64,000 nt of DNA from Rhynchopus sp. YZ270_cl-10 (GCA_964035575.1 OZ037852.1:124001-188000); one strand, 5' to 3'. Shown: positions 52,000-63,429, counted from the first letter of the stretch. Notes: generated from the letters alone by a model not told the origin. A program made the numbers and translations.

Positions 52000-52960
52000 G
52001 AGGACTACAGTAGGCACAAGAAAATATCGCGTTCCCCCAGAAAACCAATTTTTGTCACAGTAATTTTTGCCCAGGGCATGCTCTTGAAGCATGGCGGCTT
52101 GGTGTGAGAAGGGGCAGTGTATTGTTTTGTTCTTTTTGTTCTAGATTTCAACGGTTGTTAGAACGAGTCAAGTGGATGCTTATCTAAACACTGACTTTAG
52201 TACAGACCCGAGAGATCAGATATGACTTTGAGGAAAGAACAAAGCAATGCATCTGTACCCGCACGCCAGGTTGTAGTTACTTCAGAATTTTCTTAAATTT
52301 GCGCGAAAGAGAGCGGGGGCAACTCCTTTGTGTCATGAGTCCGCTGTGCAGCACAAAGCGAGGAACCTTAAAACACTACCTGCGTGGTGGCTGAATTCAC
52401 ATCCCTTAGAATTACCAGAATTCAGCCTTTGTTGAAGTAACGTACATACTTGTATGTGCGTGTCACGCTTCTCCACCCTTAAATGGGTGCACTGCTTCAC
52501 TGCAGCGGGTAAGCCTCTCTCGACTAGTGCGAACTTAAGAATGTTGTGCTGCAACTTACCAAAATCGATTTTCTCACCCCAAACACCCGCAACACCCCAC
52601 CTGCTACTTCGGTAGCCTGTGTTGTTGGGAGTTGGTTCTCATGTTGATCCCCAGTGACTGTCTTGCACTGCTTCTTCTGAGCCCAACGCTGTTTGGCCTG
52701 TCGACGGGGTAATAAATACGAAGACAGGGGGGCGGTGCCAACAATTTTCCGATGATGTAACGTTTATCTGATTGATTTATCGTTTGATATACCTTGTGTG
52801 TCCTTCTTCATGCACACCAAGCAACATATATTGAACGGTATTTTCAAGCGATACTTCGTTATGTCATCGGGGGGCGGACCCCGCGCGGACCCTTGACTCT
52901 GGCACTCTGGCTGTACCTGTGTACCTGTGTACCTGTGTACCCCCAGTGCCAGTCAGGGTC
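52000..52960. other. Interior of the element, no gene seen
   Basis: Mixed-composition sequence without a protein-like frame longer than about 60 codons. Confidence 0.4.
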
Positions 52961-53135
52961 CGCGCGGGGTACCCCATGGGGTACCCCCGGGGGTAGTCTG
53001 GGGGGTACCCCATGGGGTACCCCTCAGATTTGGGGGGTACCCCATGGGGTAGTCTGGGGGGTACCCCATGGGGTACCCCCCGCGGACCCTACCCTAAGGG
53101 TAGGAATGGGCCACCGTGGTCACCCAAACGGATTC

Positions 53136-56100
53136 AGGGTTCCCCCGTGGTTCTCCCGAAGGTGCTCCGCAAATATTAATATTGCCCGAAACAGTTCTAA
53201 AGAAATATATCATCCAAAATCTGCCCAGCCGTATAGAAAAGCCCGATTTGGTCTGGTTTTTTAAGTGATACATTTTTCGCTCAAAAAATTGTCCGACCCC
53301 GGAATTTTTTCAGATTGTCCCGGAAATTCATATAAGCGAGTTTTCGGAGGGAAAAATTGCACCCTCGGTGTCGCAAACACTTGCGGGCGTGCCCGCAAGC
53401 ATCCTCGGAATTATTAGCCATGGGTTTCAAACAGGGCTGTTCCTTATTCTCGTTTTTCCCCCAAAAAATCGCTGGTTTTATTCTCGGGGGGTCCGTAAGT
53501 TTGTGTATTTGTGTGTAAAATTTCCGGCCCTTTTGGGTGAAAAAAAAAAAGGGTGAGGGGAGTTGGGTCCAGTCATAGGGGGTATAGCATATTTTTTGGA
53601 AAATTCTTCAAAAAAGCAAGGATTTTTGCTGAGCACAATGAAATTTTCAGAAAAATCCCAATTTTCGGCCAAATTTGGAGCAAATTAGGCCCACACACCC
53701 CGATTTTGGGTCAAAAACCGATTTCATTTTTGCTCAGGAGTGCCTACGATTCCGCAAACCAGAGGTCCTCTGGATGCATGCATTGATAAACACAACACTG
53801 GAAATTGCAAGGAACAGGTCTGCATGCGTGCTCTCTAGCCACTACAGTCACAGGGTATGCACAAAATGACCGTATTGTGGTTGAATTTTGACTTGCAAAT
53901 GTTTATTCACGAACATGTATTTCTGAGGTTTTTTGGATTCTTTGGGCCATTTTATGACTTCGGGTGCCTACCACGCCCGTTTTTGGGCAATAAAAATTTT
54001 TTTGTCTGGTCAAAAATCGCCTTGTACTTGTGAAAGGAATTGCTAAGGAAATGTGAAATATGCGTGTTTTGGTACACAAAAGTGCGTTTTGGGTGCTTCT
54101 GAAGGGTCAAAACACCAAAATGTTGCGTTTTTTTTGCGTTTTTGGTCTCCCAAGGACCCACTATTTTGGGTGAATTTTTTTTTCACCTTTGCGAAAAAAA
54201 ACTGAAAAATCACGGCTATAAGAACGCTAAGAAAAATCGATATTCATTTTTTGGGCAGAAAAGTGCGTTTTAGGTGCCCACCGATGGTCAAAACATCAAT
54301 TTTTTTTGTGTTTTTGGCATCTTTGGACACCCAAGGACCCATTATCGGGGTGATTTCTTTTTGCCTGAGATTTGCCTTTGCCAAAATCGAAAAAAAAAAA
54401 AAAAATTGTGGCGGAATTTGCTAAGGAAAAGCCGAAATTGTGGGCCCTGTAGTAATGCATAAGGTGCATAATGCATATGGTTTACCCCCAGATCGTCAAA
54501 ACACCCGATTTTTGCGTTTTTTTTGCACTTTTTGGTGCCCAAAAACCCAACTCAGGGGTCGAAATTTTCCCGAAAAAAAAATTTTTTTTTTTTGAGATTT
54601 TTCGATTTTTTGACAAGGCGCTGGCCCATACAAAGTGCACTGGTGGTGCAGAAAATGGCCGGGGAATAAACTCTAGATGCTCAAAACAGCTCAATTCTTG
54701 CTTTTTTTGACTTTTTGGTCCCAGGAGGGTGCCTAGGGTGTAGTGAGCAGGCCTCAAAACACTTGTGAAAAAAAATTGGGAATTTTTTTTTTTTTGAGAT
54801 TTTTCGATTTTTCGACAAGGCGCTGGCCCATACAAAGTGCACTGGTGGTGCAGAAAATGGCTGGGGAATAAACTCTAGATGCTCAAAACAGCTCAATTCT
54901 TGCTTTTTTTGACTTTTTGGTCCCAGGAGGGTGCCTAGGGTGTAGTGAGCAGGCCTCAAAACACTTGTGAAAAAAAATTTTTGGGATTTTTTTTTTTTGA
55001 GATTTTTGAAAAATCGGCCGATTTTGCGACCAATTTTGGCTGGGGAATTTCGACGACCAAAGGGTCCCCCCCTTTGGTTTTTTCCAAAAAATCGGGTATT
55101 TTTTGTGTGTACAATTGTACACCCGGTCTGCCGGTCTTTTTCGAGGGTGGGTAGGACCGGCCCTTATAGCCGGTAATCCTTAAGAGCCGGTCTTTTTACG
55201 GACCCTAAAGACCGGCTATACACACTAATTACGTGTCTGGTCGTTGCCGGTCTATTTACGGATCCCCCCTCGTTTTTTTCCTTTTTCTTTTAAACCCACA
55301 AAGGCAGTTTTTTCCTGCATTTTTGCCAGATTTGATCCAATCCCGTTCTGTGGTGAGATATAAGGAAAAATGGACAAAAATTTAGTGGGACTTAAATTTT
55401 CACAAAATATGAACCCGTACTCGTAAACAAGGGTCATTTTCAGTCTGAAAACCCAACTTGAGATGAAATTGTGCTGTTTTTGACTGGGAACAGGTCGCGC
55501 CGCAGGCGCACGGTACCCAACTTTCTTTTTTATTTTTTCTTTTTTCTTTTTCCTTTTTCTCTGCTTTCTTTTGATTGCGCGAGCCGTTTGCTCTCCACGG
55601 AAAAAACACAAAAATATCCAAAAATCCCGGGACAAAAAACCGACCTTAGCGCAAAGCCTGCCGGAAGCAGCTTTTTATTATACATGGTCAAAACTCGGTC
55701 CCCAACCCAGCTCAAGTTGGGGCCTCCGGCGGAATATGAAAATTCCTCGGTTATCTCATTCAGCACTTCATTGATAGCAATTCGTGCACCAGGCGCGAAT
55801 TGTCAGTAGCCACAATACATTTATAACAAAGAAAGGGCAGTCATGGCACCCAAAGCGAAGCCACGGTACGCAACATTTCAAAAAATTGCGCTTAAAATTG
55901 CACATTTTTACAGCCAAACTATGTAATGGGAAGGCTGGGTTGCAATCCTGCGCCGCTGGCGCACGGTACGCTACTGTTATTATTTCGCCATGATGCATGC
56001 TTCCTCTTCCTTCGGCGTTTGACCAATTGAGTCGCGCTCTGGGTGTGGGTAACCCTTGAGTAAAGACGTGTGTGTTTTCTTTACTGGCTTTGTTGTTTTC

Positions 56101-56147
56101 TGTCAACAGAGCTTCGTTTCGGCGACTGACTACCCCTGGCTGCACTG
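53136..56147. other. AT-rich, repeat-laden stretch without genes
   Basis: Contains a segment (53820-53960) related to 50880-51020 (AAAATGACCGTATT, TTTGGGCCATTTTATGAC). It also has a tandem duplication at 54588-54980, ACCGGC/GCCGGT inverted motifs at 55140-55260, and two copies of a GCGC...GGCGCACGGTAC motif (55500, 55950) that also occurs at 47095. Many A/T homopolymers. No protein family recognised. Confidence 0.45.
54588..54980. repeat. Tandem duplication, unit about 200 bp
   Basis: 54588-54780 and 54790-54980 are near-identical (shared GACAAGGCGCTGGCCCATAC, AACTCTAGATGCTCAAAACA and GGTCCCAGGAGGGTGCCTAG), differing mainly in T-run length and CGG/CTG at one site. Recent slippage or unequal exchange. 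Confidence 0.8.
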
Positions 56148-56954
56148 CACGACGCGGTCCAGGACCAATTTCACTTGTCATGGTGACAAGTGAAATGACA
56201 AGTGAAATGTATGACAAGTGGTCACTTGTCATGACAAGTGACTCACTTGTCATGACAAGTGAACCACTTGTCATGACAAGTGATTTACCTGAGGAATGCC
56301 TGTGAGCTCATGATTTCATTTATTCCTACATGAAATGAAGTAAAAAAATGTAAAATGATGTACTTTTTATCTCTTTCTTTTTTAGCCTGATGTGGGTAGT
56401 GGCGGCTATCTGATGGTTTTCTTTTATTGATTAGGGAGTGGGTTGTGCAGGCAACGTAAGGAAATGGGGTGGGGACTGGGGAACGGTAAAGAAAAGTATG
56501 GTTAAAGTGACGTAAGGACTTTTGCGAAGGGCTCTCACTCACGGACTGACGCTTCATTTTTTAAAAAAATTTGAAATGTAAAAGACAACAAAAGGTGATG
56601 TTTTATTTTTCCTTCCTTCAAAACTTCACACACAACGCTTTTTTGGTTTTTGGGAGACACACAAGGTGCCAGGTTCTATGGTAAGCACGGAACCACCCTG
56701 CACCTGTTTGTCATGTTGTTTCCCGTGCAATACATGGAGAAACGTTTCGCACTCGAAACAAAGCTTTTTTAATAAAAAATGAACGAAGCACAAAAACAAG
56801 CGTGTGTGGAAGAAAAAAGAAAAGGGAAAATATTTTTTCTGATTCACAGTGGTGTTTATGTTTTGGGTACGGGGCGGAGAATAAAATCTGTTCGATAAAA
56901 GAAACGCAAGCTTTTTGTTTTATCTTGTTCATTTTTAAAAGCAAAAATAACTAT

Positions 56955-57122
56955 TTATTCAACGCCTTTTAGCGTGGTTTTTTTTTGCGATAACTTCACG
57001 CATTTTTTTCCCAGGCGAGTGGTAGTTAATTTGCCGAGCGAAGCGAGGCAAATTGAATCCACGAGCCTGGGAAAAAAATAAGTGAAGTATCGCAAAAAAA
57101 TTCGCTAAAAGGCGTTGAATAC
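56955..57122. repeat. Long imperfect hairpin
   Basis: The left arm starts TATTCAACGCCTTTTAGCG and the right arm ends CGCTAAAAGGCGTTGAATA; both arms also share GCGATA-CTTCAC and CCCAGGC/GCCTGGG blocks. The loop contains a smaller hairpin, AATTTGCC...GGCAAATT. Confidence 0.75.
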
Positions 57123-57133
57123 GTAATTTTATT

Positions 57134-58505
57134 TCACGTTAAATAAAGTATACGAAAGGATTTGGCACTTTTAGCGTGACTCATTTATTGTGCAATAACT
57201 AACGAGTATGTGTCCCTCCAGGTAGCTTTCCTTACCCTCCCGCCAGCGCTACCGGGAATCCCACGGACCCCTAGCTAGGATAGCGGGACTCCCGCTGGGG
57301 GGGCTGGCAAACCTGAGGGGGCTGGAGGGAGGCTAAAAAAGGCTGAAGGGTCCCTCCAGACCTGTTACCCTCCTGCGGGGAAACCTGCAAAAACCCGATA
57401 AACTGGGCCTACCCTTATATGTGGGGTGGGATACACGTTTTCGGGGTGTCATAACCATGTGTGAGCCACACAGGGTGGTGCACAGGTGACCCCATGCAGT
57501 ACACGCAACCCACGTTTTGATACACAACAGCATTTTGCGTGTAGCGCATACAGCGTGTAGCCTATTTAGCCCACGCATAGCGTGTAGCGTGTGGTCGGGT
57601 TCTGAAAGCTGCCTCAAAGGTACACAAAGCTACATCCCGACGTCTCCCCACCCTCAGGGTCCCCTCGGGTGCTAGCGGAGGTCGGGAAATGGCTATCGTG
57701 CAAGAGCGAGACATTCAGAAGATCCCCGCCCATCACAGAATATCATGCCAGCCACCGCCTTCCTCACAATGAAGTAAGGGGGTGGTGTGTCCTCCGCCTT
57801 CATAGGTAATGAAGGAGTCGATTTCTTGTTTCGTAAGTGCGGAGTGCCTTGGACTGTCGTGTCGGTAGCCGGTCTGGTTTTGTTTCAAGAGACACACGAG
57901 CCTGCGCAAACTGGTCTTGCAGTTGCACCCCATACTTCCTCGCCAATATGCTGCTCAGCTTACTGAACGCTGTCCATTACGACGACGATTTGTACGTGAG
58001 ATCGTCACGGAGATGCACTATGCACAAAACAAAGTCGGCTTCCGTGGGCTTACCGTTGGGCTTGCCAATGAATTCCTTAAAAAGCGGTCCCATTCACGGA
58101 TGTACGGTGTCGACGATGCCAGTCCTTCAGCAAAACCACTGTAGCGCTCGTCCATCTCTTGTCGGAGGACCGTTTGCGTCTTAGATCCTTCGGCATGTTG
58201 CGTGTGTCAAAAAAAAATGGGAAAAGTGCAAAAAAAAATTCGAAATTTTCAATTTTTAGGCGGGTGGTGGTGCAGGATATACCAAAATTTAGCGTGAAGT
58301 TATCGCCAAAAAAAACCCCTGTTTTGGCGTGAAAAAAACAAAAATAAAATCACGCTCCTAAGGAATTGCAGTGAAAAAAAGTGAAAACGCGTGAAATAAA
58401 GTTCAATTAGCGTGGTTTTTATTTGTGAAAAAAACACGGCGTGAAATTATCATTAAAAAGAATCACGCTAAAAGTGCCAAATCCTTCGTATACTTTATTT
58501 AACTG
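57134..58505. mobile_element. Inner inverted-repeat unit
   Basis: AAATAAAGTATACGAAAGGA at 57143 onward, continuing into GGCACTTTTAGCGTGA, is inverted at about 58465-58502 (about 38 bp, one or two mismatches). It bounds a 1.35-kb unit holding the recombinase-like remains; it may be an element nested in the larger one. Confidence 0.5.
57750..58170 (-). pseudogene. Broken tyrosine-recombinase-like sequence
   Basis: Minus-strand pieces in different frames resemble the N-terminal SAM-like core-binding domain of tyrosine recombinases (a REWDRFLR-type helix, ADFVLCIVHLRDDL, FSKLSSILARKYGVQL) and the start of a catalytic domain (ALTKQEIDSF). The sequence is broken several times and no active-site Arg/His/Tyr set can be named. 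Crypton-type elements carry such enzymes; the assignment is tentative. Confidence 0.35.
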
Positions 58506-58872
58506 TGGAATAAAATCAAAAAATCTTGATGAAGGTCTGACCTGAGGGTAAAAGGTGCTGGGTATGCTACCCTGGGTGCTGAAGGCAGGCACACAACATG
58601 TGTGGAGGGACCTGCAGAGCCCTAGCCAGTGAAGCCAAGGAGGCCCCCCTAGGAAACTAGGGAACGGATTGGAAGAGACCTCGCCGGTAGCCGGGAACCC
58701 TCCCTGGGCTAGTACAATGATGAAACTTCAATCTAAAGTCCACACCCACGTGGCGGCCGCTTTGGCATGCGTCTGTAAGGACAGCCTTGACTGATACTTT
58801 CTGTATTAGCACACGATTGCCTCCCTGAAGGCTACGTAGCTACCTGAGTACAAAAAAAAAAAAAAAAAAAAA

Positions 58873-59037
58873 TCAAAAAATCTGTCGGTGGATAGGTGGT
58901 GCACAGGGTATAGTTTCATATTCAATGAAAAGGAAATCAAGTTGGTCGCACCCGAAGACGCGAGGCAGAACGACGCCTCGGAAGAAGAGGATGACGACGA
59001 AGACGACGAAGGCGACGACGCTGTGACAATTGAATGA
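58873..59037 (+). pseudogene. Possible C-terminal remnant with acidic tail
   Basis: Open frame after an A-run (58853-58872) reading GYSFIFNEKEIKLVAPEDAR then a Glu/Asp run and DDAVTIE before a TGA at 59035-59037. The acidic tail looks like a true protein C-terminus. No start or upstream part was found, so it is a fragment or a last exon. Confidence 0.3.
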
Positions 59038-59451
59038 GAGCAATGCTATCATAATCAAAAAAAAAAAATCGTTTGATGCCTCAAACGGGATGGTTATAAC
59101 CCTGGTAATATGGGTAGGGGGTATTACCAGGGTTAGTGAACCGCATAGTCGTGTCCTTACGTCACTTTAAACAATACTTTTCTTTTTTTTTTTTTTCTTT
59201 TCTTTTCCTTTTTTCCCCCACTCCCCACCCCATTGCCTTACTTTGCTTGCGCAACCCACTCCCTAATCAAAAAATAACAATAAAAAGAATCCAGGGTTAA
59301 CAGGGACCCTAAGGATTCACTTGTCATGACAAGTGAATCACTTGTCATGACAAGTGGTTCACTTGTCATGACAAGTGATTTACATGTCATTTCACTTGTC
59401 ACTTTTATGACATGTCATTTCACTTGTCAGGTGCCTCTGGACCGCGTCGTG

Positions 59452-60003
59452 TGGCTGCACCCTGAGGCTATACCCCCCCGGAGTGGGGTGGGGCAGCCCC
59501 ACCCCAGAAAAGTTAAAACCCGGGGAAAACCAGGCTTAAGCCCGGTAAAAATCTTAGAAAACTTGTTCTCTAAAAACATGTCAGAGTAAGAACTAAGCGC
59601 GGTTTCCACCGGTCGCAAAGAACGACAATGAAACGAAACCCCCTTCAGTTGAGATTGGGGGAGGGAGTTCAGGGATGCCGATGCTTGCAGCACAGCTTGG
59701 GAATAGAAACTCAAGTTACTTAAGAAACGAACAACGTAAGAACTAAACGCGGTTTCCACCAGTCGCAAAGGCTTGTGCAATTTAATGAACCACAAAGTGT
59801 AAACCTTGTGAAGAATAGAATAAAAGGGCTGTGCAGTGTGGAGGACACTCAGGGAGTCACACACCATGGCCCTAAAAACTCCCTGTTCGGGTGTTATCAA
59901 ACATGAGAACCAACTAGAACCAACAATTTTAATGCGGGTACAGAAGTACTGTCTCAATGTCCGTGGATAAAGTAAATTTGAGGCGCGGAGAAAAAGTGTG
60001 GTG
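59452..60003. other. 3' flank of the cyclase-like gene
   Basis: Includes a direct repeat about 143 bp apart (GTAAGAACTAA then CGCGGTTTCCACC at 59587 and 59730). No gene seen. Confidence 0.45.
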
Positions 60004-62633
60004 TCAGTGCATGTCCATAACAACTACGTCGTACTGTTCTGCATTGACCAGACCCTGCAGCCTGCTGTACATCTGTGGTGGGTTGTGTCTTGATACAAAA
60101 CATAAACCACACATACCTTGTCGAGGTCGGAAGGGATCTTGCCGAACTTCTCCTTCGCATCTGCGTACTTGCCATCAATCAGAAGTGTCATCGTCTCGTT
60201 CCAGATGGCGAAGGGTATGTATGATGTGTTCTCAAGCTGGTACATCCACTCCTCCTCAGCCACTTGCTGTTCATCCATGATCTCAAAGACCTGTATGTTC
60301 TTGGAACTGCGTTTCGTAAACAGCAACGCATCAACACACTTCACAGAAAAGTGGACACCAATCTCCCCCTTCACAATAAAGATGTCATAGAGCCCACTGT
60401 AGTCCATCTTCCTGTTGTAACGCTCCAGCGCAATCACCCACGACACCACAGAGGAGGTCACAGTGATCTTCTTCATCCCTGCACACCCCATGTGGCCCAC
60501 ACGTGCATCCCCTGTCGCACACGCAAAGGAGAGAGCAATGTTTTCTTTCTCCAGACACGAGCTCACATGTCTTGCACTCTTCGCGCAGCACTCTTTGTGT
60601 GAACTAGCAATCTTGTACGCGTTGAAGGTCACAAGCATTCTGTCCCCAGAGAACACGTCGCACACACCCTTCTGCAACTGTGCCGACTGCATAAGCATTC
60701 CCACAACCTTGCTGTGCTGTTCGACAACAGTCGCATCATCCTTCGAACCACAGAACACATGCCAGTCCTTCACATTGAAGTACGCAACAGACACGTGCTT
60801 GCGACGCAGGCCTTCTGCAACAGGCGCTATGATATGTTGAGAATCATCACTCTTGGAGGGTGAGAGGTTTGGTGAACTCACCGTTGATTTGGATCGTGTA
60901 CCATCGTCATCTTCAGCGTCTTCCTCATCATCCTTCAGGAGCACTGTCTGTGGCATGTAGTTTCTGTACTCAACCAGGTTGGAGACCATCATCTTGAACG
61001 AGACCTGCATGTTCGCCACTTCGGAAAGACGTGACTTGCTCTCCAAGTCCACACCCTCAAGGTTCATGACAGCCACACACGACATGTCGTGCTGAAGCGA
61101 CAGCAACGGGGAGATGATCATGCGTGTCACGAACACCGACACCGCAAGCAGCACTGCCGCTGCAGACAACGTTGCTGCCAACATCGTCACAAGCGCCTCG
61201 TTCTGCTTGTCCTCTGAGTCCTGGCGTGACTCTTCGTTCTGTGCTTTGATGGATGATGTGGACACGTCGATTTTCGCCATCACAGCACTCCTCGGCACAA
61301 GCAGTGTCACGTACCACGTCAGCGTGACAGGGGACCCCTTCTCCAACAACTTCGTCACAGTCCAGAACTCTGTTCTGGTTGCGTTCGTTGCGTTTGCTTC
61401 GGGAACGTACGTCCATGGGTGAAATGTATCTTTGGACAGCTCCACAGTTTCGGCATAACCACCGTCCAGGGAAAACGCGTACCTCCCGTGCGAGGCAATT
61501 GCAGAAGGAATGCTCCCTCCTTGGATGTCGGAGTGGTTTGTGATGTTGATCAAACGCTGGTTCGGCAACGTTGAGTTGATAGGCGGTGGGTAGTACTGCA
61601 TGTAGGTAGCACCCACCCATCCTGCGTTGAAGGCGATGAGCTCACCCACAGCGCCTGTTCCGTAGTTGTGTTGCACTGTGTAAATCAGCGAACCTTCAGG
61701 AAGGTCTTGTTCTACAAGCATGTCCGTCAACCCTTTACCACTGAAAGCTGTTACAATATAGCCAACACGATGGTTTTGACCAGGGTACAGATCCAGCATC
61801 TCAGGATGCACAGGTGAGTAGGAACACGACAACATAATTTCATCGAAACTCACTCTCACGGGAGCGTACTCAAGAGTGCCTGCCATGTACTGAATGTCTC
61901 CTGTCAGTAGTTCCGTCATCATGTACTGTTCCCCAGAGAAAGCATATGGAATCATGCAGTTTCCCATCCAAATGTCATTCTCATAGTCGCTGGAATAGTT
62001 GCATCCGCGTTGTGTGTTCCACATGTTCCCGTCAGGGCCAGCTTCACCCATTCTGGACATCGGTCCGTGCTGAAACGTGTTTGTGAACATGTCGCGTGAC
62101 TCGAGTACAAGTGCGATTGGTGTGTCATTTCTCTGAATGAATTTGAAAAAAAAAATAGTGCCACCCCATGGGTATGAACGAGCCAGGTCTATAGGGTGGG
62201 GGTATGCAGGTGAAAACGGAAGTGCTTCGTACGCAATGTTAGTCACGCCGTGGTGCAAAGTGTCGTCGAACAATGTTTTGAGCAACGGACGCAGCTGCTT
62301 GTCAATGAATGCTGGCGACGTGCTCACGTTCGGGTGGTGCATCTCGACATATCCCCCCACAACACGGAGTGACATCTCGGGCACCTCAAAGTATTTGTCT
62401 ATCGCCGACTCCACACCTTCCAGCACAGCATGAAGGAAGCGCCCAGACATGGCCTTGATGTCCAGCTCCCCACTGTTCAAACACTGCGACACACCTTCAT
62501 CCCCATTGTCGCGTGCCTTGCGCAGCAGGTCGTTCCACGTCGTGATGGTGATGCTCCCAATCAACGTACCGGTGCAGATGATGAGGAGACACGACAACGC
62601 CAATGTCAGGGACTGGATACCCGCCCCAGGCAT
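60004..62633 (-). CDS. Two-membrane-span receptor with Cache-like ectodomain and degenerate class III cyclase domain
   Basis: Exon 1 60117-62633 and exon 2 60004-60072 over a 44-nt phase-0 intron (60073-60116, GTATGTG...CCACAG) give 861 residues. Residues about 8-32 form a signal anchor/TM (LTLALSCLLIICTGTLIGSI), 35-475 an extracellular Cache-like sensor region, and 480-512 a second TM (MLAATLSAAAVLLAVSVFVT), followed by a HAMP-like linker, an acidic low-complexity segment and a class III cyclase-like domain (about 605-760). In the domain VSVAYFNVKDWHVF replaces the usual F-x-D-I motif (Asp to Asn), though SGDRMLVTFNA keeps the second Asp; catalysis is doubtful. Exon 2 adds MYSRLQGLVNAEQYD. 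AG acceptor 10 nt before the ATG. A LINE fragment is inserted 34 bp upstream. Known in kind from kinetoplastid-like receptor cyclases. Confidence 0.8.
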
Positions 62634-62650
62634 GATGATATGACTGTGTG

Positions 62651-62667
62651 TAAAAATATCTGTGTGT
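62651..62667. repeat. Target-site duplication, left copy
   Basis: TAAAAATATCTGTGTGT, repeated exactly at 63413-63429. Confidence 0.85.
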
Positions 62668-63412
62668 TGGTTGGTTCGAAGGACCCTGCTTGGGCAACAA
62701 CACCCGCTGCCACCCCAACCCTGGAGCTGATCATCCCCGCCACAAGGCTATACCGGCTCAGCCCGGTACCCAACCACACCAGCGCCCTAGCTACACTGGG
62801 GAGTATGAAGTGGGAGTGGGTGGGGAAGTCCCGCCGGCAAGGCGAGGTGGCGGTGTACGCCCCCTCCCCACCCCCACACGTTACCATCACCATCAATGGT
62901 GTGGTGGTGTCGGTGGTGGATGTGGAACCGGAGAAGGAGGCTAGCAGGACAAGAAGCAGAAAGAAGGAACGGCAAGAGCGAGACGAGGCCGTTGCTTCCT
63001 TGCTGGCGACCCTGGGTCTCAAGGACAAGGGAGTGGGAGGAGGGGGCAGGGGGCACACCGCGAAGACGGCAGTGGTCCCCGTCGCACACCTCCACACAGT
63101 AATGAGGGAGATCGCCACGGCTGGCAACACCCCTCAACCTCAACGAATACGCCACCCACAACGGCTGCCCATGTGCCCGCCGCTACTCCTGCGCACGCTG
63201 CTGCCCATGCTCCTGCACAGACAAAACCAGTGTCATCTGCAACTACACCTGTGTCCCCTCCCGCAGAGGAGGAGTGGAATCAGAGAGTGTGTGAGTGGTC
63301 CAGACAGAGGAGGCCATCCGCAGGACCTTCGAGGAAGAGATGGGCGACCGCATCAGCAAGATAGCGACGAAGGGACACAACAACAGCAACAACAACAAAA
63401 AAGGGAGTGAGA
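62668..63412 (+). mobile_element. LINE ORF1 fragment (divergent relative) inserted upstream of the cyclase-like gene
   Basis: 745 bp between exact 17-bp duplications. The plus-strand frame from about 62671 (VGSKDPAWATT ...) includes LYRLSPVP, LGSMKWEWVGKS and SPPPHVTITINGVVVSVVDV, matching in order the LFDLRPVP, LKAMKWEGARVV and QPPHSSVKWQSLVVSILPAV segments of the LINE ORF1 at 43030-44562. So it is a related but different LINE family. A charged region follows (EKEASRTRSRKKERQERDEA). The 3' third shifts frame (HVPAATPAHAAAHAPAQTKP in one frame, EEAIRRTFEEEMGDRISKIA in another), so it is decayed. It ends in a CAACAACAACAAAAAA-like tail. Confidence 0.75.
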
Positions 63413-63429
63413 TAAAAATATCTGTGTGT
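63413..63429. repeat. Target-site duplication, right copy
   Basis: TAAAAATATCTGTGTGT, same as 62651-62667. Confidence 0.85.

Larger units (their letters stand above)
50396..53135. mobile_element. 2.7-kb element with inverted ends and GGGGTACCCC palindrome arrays
   Basis: Left end GTGGTCACGGTGGCCCAG and right end (inverse of 53115-53135) GGTGACCACGGTGGCCCA match over 12-14 bp. Immediately inside each lies a GC-rich array of GGGGTACCCC-type palindromes (50425-50640 and 52960-53100), in sharp contrast to the AT-rich interior. 50685-50770 is repeated at 51112-51180. No target duplication was found. It contains the small spliced gene at 51562-51924. Boundaries are approximate. Confidence 0.5.
56148..59451. 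mobile_element. 3.3-kb element with long inverted ends and 20-bp palindrome arrays
   Basis: Ends CACGACGCGGTCCAG (56148-56162; inverse at 59437-59451) are followed inward by arrays of TCACTTGTCATGACAAGTGA (56170-56285 and 59315-59430). A further inverted stretch follows (56390-56560 against 59145-59275: CCTTACGTCACTTTAA, CAACCCACTCCCTAATCA). The inner part contains another inverted pair, a long hairpin and decayed coding pieces. No target duplication found. Confidence 0.65.

Noticed and set aside
58780-58810. Possible spliced-leader-like string TACTTTCTGTATTAG
   Set aside because: Only a loose likeness to a remembered leader sequence, with no donor or snRNA-like Sm context; no 5S rRNA nearby.
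62430-62650. Upstream extension of the plus-strand LINE ORF1 frame
   Set aside because: It is antisense to the start of the cyclase-like gene and outside the target duplication.
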